A stretch of DNA of 64,000 nucleotides from positions 118,315,254 through 118,379,253 of the forward strand of contig CAKMRJ010005634.1 in NCBI GenBank assembly GCA_928212115.1, read 5' to 3'. The stretch is from Lactuca virosa. Lineage: Eukaryota > Streptophyta > Magnoliopsida > Asterales > Asteraceae. Below the pieces are notes generated by a model. It was not told where the DNA came from. It saw nothing but the letters and a program-made list of their open reading frames with translations, and searched no databases. Position numbers and translations under genes: made by a program. This document shows positions 54,886-64,000 of this stretch, one piece after another (position 1 is the first letter of the stretch; every line of letters starts with the position of its first letter).

Positions 54886-57800
54886 GTCTCCCACTTGGAT
54901 AAGTCTAATAACTATATTTGCAAATATGACTTCAAAACCCGACTAGCAATCGTAGCTCTTTCAAAGTCTCTCGGAACTGAGATGATGATGATACGCCATT
55001 TAAGATAAGTGATCATATAATCCTCTGTTCTCATGATATCAGCCGGAAAAACACATGGAACATGGTCTTACTTATTGTCCAGCATTTGTTTCTCGATCTC
55101 TGATTTGTTTCGACATAGAACTAAATTGAACACATCAATTAGGTTCTGACCGGGCCCGGTACATAAGTCAAAACCAAATCATCGAGGGGCCCAGATATCG
55201 CTTCTATTTCTAGAAGGAACAGATAAACTTCGACTGATATGCTTGTACTAACTACTTGTTGAATTATTCACAAAGGCACGTTTTATAACATCGAGTTACC
55301 AATGCGTTTTCGTACAATCAATGAATAACCAACTCATAGTCAACAACTCATATCTCTAGGTTTGAAGATTTATATGATATTACCGTCTCACGATCACTCG
55401 AGATAAATTCCATGAAGTGATGCAAGTGAGCGTGGGTTGAATCCAATACTCAGCCCTTATGAGTACTCATGAATGTTGTAGCAACCATTGCATTGTCTAA
55501 AGCACTTTAGACAAATCATACAAGCCAAATTCATGACAGTCTTGATTCATATCTACTTCCAACATATGACTGACTGTGGATGGTTTGAATAATATGATAT
55601 ATACCATAACATAATTATTCTGGAAGTCAAAACATGCAAAGTGAAACACAAGAATAATACTAATCTTATATGGCCCCAACACTTTGAGTGTAAATAAAAA
55701 CACCTTTATTTAAGCACCATATTGATTACTCATTATTTATGTTTCGATTAATCAACTTTATGCTTGAATTAAAACATTAGTTGTCCCATGCTCCAAGCAT
55801 GTACACTATGTTTTTCCAAACAACAATTATGCCATACTCCAAGTATGCATACTATGTTTACATATGGTCCTCTATTGTGAAATAGATCAATTGACAATAT
55901 TCCAATGATGCTCATTTCACAATTCCAATCCTTGTTGTAAATGCAAGAATACCAAACTATTGCCATTTACTGTAATCTGTTAGATTCTAAACTTATATGC
56001 AATGATCCCCTTGTAATGACTATGCACAGAAGTCACAAAGACTTGGCAACAGACATTACAAAGTATTCCAATGGAAAACAATTCCATGGAAATGAAGTCT
56101 CAAATTCAAAGTACATTCCTTTGAACATCCTTCTTAGCATTAAGTTCTTTAATCTTACACAGATTCAAAGAATAACTCCACCTATGGAGACAATTCCATA
56201 TTACCATTTTGACCATCACTTCTGAACAAGAGTTGCCTCTTTTCAAAATATGTCAATATGGTCCTTACTCTATACTTCTAATTGTCCATGAGCAACCAAT
56301 CTTTGGTAAACCTCAGATTGTCCTCGACAACTTTGCTTAATCATTTTAGTCATTTCCAGTTCTATTCCTTTTTCCATCTTAATGCCCTAGGCATTTGGAA
56401 AATTTAGAATGGATGAATATTATAGCACATGTAATCAAACCTATACCCAAAGCATATGGGACATGATTTATGCTATAAATTTTTTATTTTCCATGTTTTC
56501 ATAATTCGAACTATGAAGAGGGATGCCGTAATCATAATCGAATTTTGAGAACGCAACATATATAGAATTTCCTTATGTTGAACCATTCCAGCATAACATT
56601 CATATATATTCTTGACTAAAGTAGATTAAATTCTCAATCTAAGCTTGTAGAATTGGAGTGAAGTATAAAATCCTCTCCCTTCATTATAGCAAAACAACTT
56701 TTTCAAGGCGAATTGAAACTTTTGTTTTCTATAATTAATATTGCTGACTTGCAACACTTAACATAATAATCATGCTCCCACTAGCATAATGATTATTATC
56801 TTACTAGCATAACACTTATGCTCCCACTAGCTTTGACATGTATCCAGAGATCAGCTGGACTTTTAGAAACCAACACTTTATTGACTTTTCTACCAAAGTT
56901 CAGATTTCTGATACGCAATTTCTTTGATAAGACTTTATCAAAACCATACACCTTTCCTTAGATAGCTCACTTGTGTGTCTAAAAAATTATAAAGAGGGAT
57001 GTCGTAATCATAATGTTTAGACCTTTTGTCATTCTCACAATTTTCTATCTACTCAAAATCTACTTAGTGAAAGAGTTTCCTTACCATCATTTTCATGAAT
57101 CGAAGAGAAACGTCATGACACTTAGATTTTTATGGTGTATGTGTTCCTATCCATGTGAATTTGTCATAACCATAATCACAAGACAAGGTTAGTGGCAAAT
57201 CCAAACTCATATAGACTGAACTTGTTCAATCTTAATTTCTTGCCACCTGGTAGCACAATGCCCACCATTGCTTCCGGGTTGTTATGCAAACAATTGAGAA
57301 CTCATAGAACTCACAAGCATAATCAACTTTTAACTGGAATAGACACAGAAATAAGAATATGTCAACACGATAGGTTACAAACCTCAAGTCGTGGGCTAGT
57401 GATTAACAAAACTCTTGATTAGTTCTTGAAACTATTTCAGAATCTTTTAGACTCCCACTGTCCTCTTGACATATAAGACTTCTCTTTGTCAAGAACCATT
57501 TCTTGACAATACAAATATTCAAGAGCTAGTGCGGATTCTTATCAAGTTCAACACTTCTCACTATTGGTTTTAGTTGGTCTTTGTTTTATCCAAAACATCA
57601 CAACTTACCAATCTCAAATGTACAAGAATAGGAAACATCTTACTCTACATTTGACAAGTGTTATGAACTTTCTAAAGACTATGTCACTCAAGTTACAATC
57701 TTGGAGTATTACTCCAGGATTTGTTTTTGGAACGAAGTATGAATTATCTTTTGATTTAACCATTTCAACAATTCACGATTCCTCTCCTTAGGCAACAAAC

Positions 57801-58689
57801 ACACTAAGGTGTCCTTAGAGGATCAATTGTGATATGGTTCCATAATCACTAAGATAATCATAAAACAAAATACACAAGTACTCTCCCATCTCTTCAGATT
57901 GGAGAAACTTTTATCTTTCTGCCTTATTTGATTCTTCTTATTCATTCTGCCATACATTGAAACTTTTCCAATGTTTCAGAATTACACTTAAACTCGTAAG
58001 CATAACCATATTTACTAAACTTTAGTAAATCATAACGAATAATCTTATCTACCTTTGTGGTGGACCTGACTAGTGCACAACTTAATTACCCGATCCTTTA
58101 GTCCTTCGCTTGACTCACATGCGAATGTGAACAAGGAATTAGTCTTAATTTACCAAAGATGAAAATTCTCATTCATCACACAATACAACTTGCATGATTC
58201 CAAGTTTCTATCCAATTGAAACTTGGGTGATGAGAATCTTTCCTTATTTGGTAAATTATGACACTACCACTAATGAAGAATCAAATCCATTTACCCATAT
58301 TGCTTATCAATGGAAACATATAAGCAACAACCTTTTTCACAAAAGCCATTGTAAGGATACTTAAAATAAATAAAATCAAAACCATTTTCTTTTATTTTAA
58401 AACTTTGCGGAAAACTTATCCTTACAATCCATATGGAAAACTTGTTGTTATTTATTCCTAAGCAATATATCATAACTCTTAAGTAACAACTCAAAATTCT
58501 GATCACCGAACCATGCGATCGAAATCCATCTTCACGATCAGAATCAGCATATACTTCCTTTAAGTTTCTTCACTCTTCTTTGATTCTTAAAACATCAATA
58601 TGTGACCCAGTCACATCATGCAATAAGAATCTCAGAATAGAAATTTAATAAAAGTTAGATAATGGACTTCACCTAAAGCAGAGTCAAAC
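54886..58689 (-). pseudogene. C2 decayed pol and 3' UTR
   Basis: No usable frame. Collinear with 1-3420 of C1, including the integrase relic (about 57880-58200), three CTCCCACT copies and two GAAGAGGGATGCCGTAAT-like copies (56515, 56991). 54900-55900 is homologous to the W 3' UTR. Confidence 0.7.
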
Positions 58690-59377
58690 ATTTGACTTTA
58701 CTATCCTTATGGACTTTTAGGTAAATTTGGCAGCTTCGCAACCAATTCCCTTCCTTTGGCAACAGAAACATATGGACTCTTTGGAAACGGTACACGGGAC
58801 TATCACAGACCTAGCCTTTCTCTTTACCATTTGGTCAACCGAGTTGACTATGGCCAATCCCTTTCAATTGGGAAGAGAAAGTTTTCTGGACTTCCAATGT
58901 CACCAATGTCAATGTCCAAATAGGTTTGGGAAGTAGATCTTCCAATCTAATTTGCTTTACCAATGCTCTAAATCATTGCCGATTCAGCATTCTCAAGCAA
59001 ATAGGTAAGATCATTAAGGGTCATGTCGTGATCTGTCATCAGGGAGTGACTGAAGAACCAAGTCAACAGCCAGCTACCTCGAGACTTCGACACCCGACTC
59101 TCCCGGCTTGTCAATATGTGACTTAATCTCCAAGACCTAAGCACATATAGACTTTGTTTGCCAATAGGGATTGAGTGACTTAGAACTTATCAGGTCTTGA
59201 AACTTGTGGGATAGGGAGATTATTGGAGGAGGTGGAGGAAGTGAAGTATGATTTCCAGTCCCACTAATGCACAACAAAGGGATTGATCTTTCACCTTGGT
59301 TGCCATTTGGGATATCATCTTCATTAGGAAGCTTGTTCCTAAAGATTTGGGAAGACCATAGCTGTCTAAAATAGACA
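58690..59377 (-). pseudogene. gag: C2 gag (frameshifted)
   Basis: Start ATG at 59375-59377 with LPKSLGTSF as in C1, then shifts within 30 codons. The capsid region is recognisable by its DNA match to C1 (proline-rich part near 59225, LPES-like part near 59045). The knuckle near 58705-58745 has CFCCQ, a His-to-Asn change and a shift, but keeps the Trp that is a stop in C1. It therefore decayed independently of C1 gag. Confidence 0.7.
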
Positions 59378-59734
59378 TCTATAAAGGGAGAAATTCAAGT
59401 TAGTTGATTTAAAGTCCTTAATATAACACCCAATATGAAATAGTAAGGCTAGGACCCAACAACCTATTTATAACTGGAAGAGGGATGCCGTAATCCAAAT
59501 TATAAAATAGTTGAAGGTAGGTAAATGACGATTTACCAATTTCCACCATAAAAACGAAATATAATTAAGTTTTTAATTGGATTTGAAACTCCTAGATCTT
59601 TTGAGATACATTGAACTTTCAATGGCATGTTTGAATCTCGATTGTGCCCTCTCAAGTTTGTGACTGGGATGCCGAGGATCACAAACAAGGTGTGAATAAC
59701 CATACAAATTGACTTGGTACCCTCAACAATATTA

Positions 59735-60135
59735 CCTAATCGATGTGCCGGTTAACCACACACGCTCCACCGATCTATAATAAAGTCAAGTTACCCTTTG
59801 CCACACTTACTAGTCCATGTTAGTGTGCCGGTTAACCACACACGCTCCACTAACGACTTGGTAAGGTACAAAGTGTAATTTTATGGGCTAGCACCAATTT
59901 CACATTTTCCTAAAGTAACTAAGATTGGGAATTTATAATGTATAGTTACTTTATAATTCATTATACTTTTAATGAGTATTAAAGTCGTATCCTACCCGTT
60001 CGGCTAACGACCCTCCACCGATCAAGGAAGCGGTGGGTGAGAGTGGACACCCATTAAGTCACCATTTTATAGGCAACAACCTTATACCCCCCTTATAGAC
60101 CGGCTTCGTGAATGAGGCCTACTAACGGTAAGAAT
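59735..60135 (-). other. C2 conserved structured leader block
   Basis: Hairpin CCACCG / 10-base loop / CGGTGG (60015-60036 on the plus strand) closed by a G-C pair, plus two GGTTAACC hairpins (about 59748-59768, 59824-59845). Confidence 0.65.
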
Positions 60136-60864
60136 GACATATTCTTATACATATCTATATAATTAAAATTATAATAATAGTATAAGGGTGTATTTTAAAC
60201 ATTTAAAATACTTGGTGTTTAATCTATTAATTAAATTATACTTTAATTTAATTAAACTTAAACCATGTCTTTATGGAATTATTAACTCTTTTAATTAAAC
60301 ACTTTAATTAATTTAATGAAGTCCATAAAGTTTGAATTTTACCTTTAAAAATTCTAAGAGTTCAATTTGGAATTAAAGTGTACATGAGGGGGTAACTTTA
60401 CAAATTCCAAAAAACTTGAGGGCAAGTTTTGAAACTATTTCAAGACTCTTCAATTTGTAACTTATGAGTTTTAATGCTTCATAAAAATGAAGACTCTTCA
60501 TTTTATGAAACCTCCTATTCTTTAATTACAACTTTTAAAGAAGTGACTTTTGGTTATCCATAACTTGAGGACAAGTTATGGACACCATCATTAGCATTAA
60601 GATCATGAATTAAACAAGCATGTAAGTTACACAAAATTCCTATGATCTTCTAAAAACTCATAAGAACAAATATTCATATCAAATAATTTCAAGAAATCAT
60701 ATTAACACATATAAAACTTGAAAATTGATAATAGTCATTTGAAATGGGTTAGCATAATCATTACCACTTTGAAAAACAGATTTAACAAGTCCAAAACAGT
60801 TTGGGATAATGATTCTAGCCCATTTCCAGCAACAAAACTCAGAAAAACTGCCCAGCACGCACCT

Positions 60865-60949
60865 ACTCGTCGAGTGCATTATCCTACTCGACGAGTAGGA
60901 TGAATTTTGGTCATGGAGTCGGCGAGTCCTCCCCATCAACTCGGCGAGT
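60865..60949. promoter_or_regulatory. C2 ACTCGNCGAGT cluster
   Basis: ACTCGTCGAGT (60865), ACTCGACGAGT (60886), a one-mismatch GAGTCGGCGAGT (about 60916) and ACTCGGCGAGT (60939). Same layout as C1 5548-5630. Confidence 0.85.
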
Positions 60950-61019
60950 CCAGTCGTCAGAGTGCAGAATTTTCGATTTTTAAGCAGTTTTGCATCAAGT
61001 ATACAGAAAACAATCCTAG

Positions 61020-61031
61020 TCTCTGATACCA
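61020..61031 (-). other. C2 primer binding site
   Basis: The minus strand reads TGGTATCAGAGA-type sequence next to the LTR, tRNA-iMet type with a change at the last base. Confidence 0.85.
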
Positions 61032-61032
61032 C

Positions 61033-61809
61033 TGATGGGTTTTGAGCATTCTAACACACTTCCTAAGTGTACATGCAACCCTAATAACCTTGAATCTATG
61101 TTTTCTCTATATACATGCAAATTTCTTTTTCAAGGTTATTTCCTAACTAGCATGGCATGGGGATTACATAAAACATAAAAACTAGTAGAAATACATACCT
61201 TGTTGTTGCTTGGATTCCTTCAAGACTTGTGAGCCTAGCACCCCCAAATGTTGTGCCTCAAATGCTTCACACAACACTACAAAACTTGGAATAACTTGAG
61301 AGAATACTTCTTACACTTGGAAAATCGGTTATGCCCTCTCTAGAAACACTTAGTGCCCATTTTGCATGCTATAGGGTTCTTTTATAGTGTGTCATAATTA
61401 GGAGTTACAAATGTAAACCCTAATTGTCATGACTCTTCATTCCTCATGACCCATGGGTTTGTAACTCCCATGGACTATCCATGGAGCTCCATATGGTTAC
61501 AACCAAACCCATAAACCATGGATCATTAATCCACCATAAAAGAATTGATGATTGTCATAATCAACCCTATATATTTAATTAGTCTCATTTTGATCACCAA
61601 ATTAATACTAGATTAATACTTGATCAATACTAATTAAATAATACTATTATTAATATATTAGAACTTATAATATATTAATAATCATAAGTGCCTTATTCTC
61701 TCATTTAGTCTATCCAAGTATTGCAATGCCATGCAACCCAAATGGACCATGCCGGGTCGGGTCAAGTTCATACCAAATAAAGTTATGGACTTAGACACTA
61801 TATCCAATA
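61033..61809 (-). repeat. C2 5' LTR
   Basis: TGATGGGTTTTGAGC ... ATATCCAATA; the outer end is TA instead of CA. 777 bp, paired with 54111-54885. Confidence 0.92.
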
Positions 61810-61814
61810 GTTTG
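61810..61814 (+). repeat. Target-site duplication of C2, right
   Basis: GTTTG, identical to 54106-54110. Confidence 0.92.
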
Positions 61815-62580
61815 AGAGCTGTGACTGTAGCAACAAGCAGAAAACCGTCATTACGGTCAGACAACTGAAGACCGGAGTCTTGAGCTGGTGGAAGTTATTG
61901 ACAGATACGATGCCCAAAGGAGAAGCAAGCAAGATGTCCTGGGAAGATTTCCTAGTGCAACTAAAAATGCAGTACAGCTCTGAGTAGGATCTACTAGAGA
62001 TCAACAACGAGTTTCAGAACCTAAGAAAGGGAAGATGAGTGTTTACCGAGTACGCTGCAAGTTTTACGGAGAAAATGAAGCTTGTTCTTACTTAGTTCCA
62101 ACTGAACTCTCCAAGGTCAACAAGTTCGCCCATGGATTACCAGCGGACTTTGGTCCAATGGTCAAGCAAGCAACCACTTTGAAAGCCGTCGTCTAGGCAG
62201 CCAAGAATGTTGAGACCCAAATAAGGGAAAAAAAGTCTAGAAAAAGCTGAAGTTGGCGAGAAGAGGAAGCTTGAAGAATCCTCAAGACCTGATAATAAAG
62301 GAAAGTTCCCGAAGTCTAACCCGGATAACCAAAGTTATGGAGCCAAGTGGTGTGAAAAGTGTAAGAAGAAGCCTTCGGAAGATGCGATGGAGAAGTAACC
62401 TGTTAAATTGTGGGAGGATCGGGCACTATTCCAAGGATTGTACACAAATGATAGGTATGCTACGGATGCGGAAGCAAGGGGCACTGTCTAGCGACTGCCC
62501 AAAGAAAAATAAAGTAGCAAGGCCAAGGCACCAACCGCCAAGCCAGGGCATTCCACATGATCTCGACGAAGCAGAAAACA
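61815..62580 (+). pseudogene. gag: G gag, second part
   Basis: Continues the gag domain: VRQLKTGVLSWWKLL (61855-61900), PKGEASKMSWEDFLVQLKMQ, stop at about 61984, LLEINNEFQNL, a shift, YAASFTEKMKLV, and MVKQATTLKAAV. A knuckle with CGRIGHYSKDC at about 62408-62440 has lost register with its first Cys by one base, and a second knuckle follows in decayed form. No protease DTG/DSG motif follows. Confidence 0.8.
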
Positions 62581-63559
62581 TGTAAGGAATCGAGGAAGGA
62601 ATTCATACCCCAAAGATCGAGTTATGAAGAACCAGGGGATAGAATCATATGATGTAGCCTATTAGAGGCATAGTCTAGAGTGAACTTGAACACCTATGTA
62701 TAGTTTCAAGAATAATAATAAAACCTTCGTTTTGTTATCTGGTATGTTAAACTGTTATGTGATTTTCTTGTATGGTGACTTGGAAAACTGCGAGACAATA
62801 CTTGGTATGAGTATGAGTAAGTGTGAATGGTAGTAGAGGCCTATACTACCGGAAGCACATGACTCACACTTGGATCAGGGAAAGTCACAAGGTTACCAAG
62901 AAGCTAGTAATTGATTCCGTTTTGTTCAAAGTATGTCATTACCATCATTTCGGTAATAACTAAGAAGATTGTTGTTATTCGACCCTAGTGGTCATATCAA
63001 ATCGAGTCCGACTAAGACAAATATGTTACGTGGTTCAAAGAAACTATTTTGATGTAGCGTCCGACTTAAACTAGAAATTGAAAATCGAAACGATCAATGA
63101 AGTATAGTGCTCGTTGTTAAATAATTGGTAGCTATAAATGTTACATGTTAAAATGTGATTATATCACATTAGAACATGAAGAAAGTATATCCATTCCGGA
63201 ATTTGACTCTAAAAGACCCGAGTCTGAGCGTTGAAACATATGATGGAAGTTCATTAGAACGTGACCCATCGGTCTATCGTGGAAATCAAGTAAACTTATC
63301 TTATGTTTGTTAAGAAGAAGAATGATTCTCTGATAAAGATCGAGTTTGTAACAAGAAGGTCTGAGTGAAAGTGTAACAAGAATAGAAACGGGTGCAAGAT
63401 CAAGCGCCGCTTGCAGTCAAGAAGACCAAGAGTTAGATACGCATTTGAAGAAACATAGAAGTTACGGTTATTACCTAGGATGAAAACATAACGTATGGAG
63501 TCATTATACAACCCTGTTTCGTTGATGATCCGGGACGAATCATCCTAAGGGGGGATAAT
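62581..63559 (+). other. G post-gag region, no pol
   Basis: No RT, RNase H or integrase motif in any frame. The region ends in the purine tract AAGGGGGGATAA before the 3' LTR. The minus-strand frame 63296-63511 is not recognised. Confidence 0.7.
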
Positions 63560-64000
63560 TGTAACGCCCGCAGATTCGGGCTAGTCAATTAATGAGGACA
63601 ATAAGCATCAAAAATGAGTTTTGATGGAGATTATTTAGAAGGATTAATATTAACCAAATGGTAGTATATGTCACAAGGGTTCCGTACATATAAAGAACGT
63701 CCAAATCCGAGTTATAACGAAGAAGTTATGGCACGTCGAAGTTTTTCGGCAAAACCGGCATGGCACCGGGAGATGTAAATAGTGAATTTACGATGGATGG
63801 CTTTTTATCCTTAGAAATCTAAGCAAAAGTTGTAGTATACGTTAAACCCTAGAAAATACAAAAAAAGAAAAGCCCAAATCTGACTTCGTATAGGAAGTTA
63901 TGAATTTCTAAGATTTGGCATAGCAGTGCACGACACGAAACTCGAATTTTAGATCGAGCTGTTTTTTGCCTACGCGACCTAAATGAGAATTTAAGATCTC
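63560..64000 (+). repeat. G 3' LTR, cut by window edge
   Basis: TGTAACGCCCGCAG..., aligns with 51195-51635 of the 5' LTR with scattered differences. Confidence 0.9.

Larger units (their letters stand above)
59378..61198 (-). other. C2 candidate leader intron
   Basis: Donor CAAG|GTATGT in the 5' LTR and acceptor CCTTTATAG before the ATG, 1821 nt. Acceptor weaker than in V and W. Confidence 0.35.
54111..61809 (-). mobile_element. Copia element C2, complete, young, coding-defective
   Basis: 7.7-kb element, minus orientation: 3' LTR 54111-54885, 5' LTR 61033-61809, perfect 5-bp target duplication GTTTG. The LTRs differ by only a few substitutions and single-base indels, so insertion was recent. 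The interior is collinear with C1: leader, decayed gag (58690-59377) and an unreadable pol-derived stretch. It must have been mobilised by enzymes of another element, most simply a V/W-type relative with matching LTR ends, primer site and purine tract. Confidence 0.92.
51195..64000 (+). mobile_element. Ty3 element G with gag but no recognisable pol
   Basis: 5' LTR 51195-53298 (2104 bp), primer site 53301-53312, gag 53676-54110 and 61815-62580 (split by C2), a 970-base region without domains, a purine tract AAGGGGGGATAA (63548-63559) and a 3' LTR from 63560 that leaves the window. Without C2 the interior is about 2.56 kb, too short for pol. Confidence 0.85.

Overview
The window is plant nuclear DNA, almost entirely transposable elements, with no convincing host gene. 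The LTR families, the plant-type initiator-Met primer sites and the recurring word ACTCGNCGAGT suggest an Asteraceae genome, probably lettuce (Lactuca) or a close relative. That species call is recollection and inference.

Layout, left to right. (1) 1-6481: Ty1/copia element C1 (minus, cut by the window edge), inserted in a fragment of a G-type LTR (6482-6617), itself inserted in a chromovirus-like Ty3/gypsy element Z (minus, 6618-9352). (2) 9353-15306: the 3' part and 3' LTR of an Athila/Tat-like Ty3 element, interrupted by a small coding-free LTR element U (10023-13011). (3) 15307-16280: a chromovirus LTR fragment H. (4) 16281-48445: an old chromovirus Y (plus) spread over 32 kb. Copia element W (18484-26494) sits in its gag, and a second chromovirus X (minus, 28366-44586) sits in its reverse transcriptase. 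X is split by copia element V (33062-41273), whose 3' LTR holds a complete solo LTR (38692-41193). (5) 48446-49461: another chromovirus LTR fragment. (6) 49462-51194: unclassified DNA and a hAT-like non-autonomous DNA element. (7) 51195-64000: a large-LTR Ty3 element G with gag but no recognisable pol, with a very young copia element C2 (54111-61809) inside its gag.

All reading frames are broken (stops, frameshifts, catalytic substitutions), so the genes are annotated as pseudogenes. Within each element gag would supply the particle, protease would mature it, reverse transcriptase/RNase H would copy RNA from the tRNA-Met primer site, and integrase (with a chromodomain-like tail in X and Y) would insert the copy. 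C1/C2, U and G lack usable pol and would depend on enzymes supplied in trans.

The strongest unexplained signals are: (a) clusters of CpG-armed inverted-repeat words (ACTCG-N-CGAGT, TACG-N5-CGTA, CCACG-N-CGTGG) next to LTR TATA boxes and in leaders, shared by unrelated families and exchanged between related LTRs at matching positions; (b) candidate introns, one from LTR U5 to the gag start in six elements and one of about 60 nt between gag and protease in three chromoviruses; (c) a leader RNA hairpin with covariation across copia subfamilies; (d) a coding-dead copia lineage (C1/C2) that evidently moved recently.
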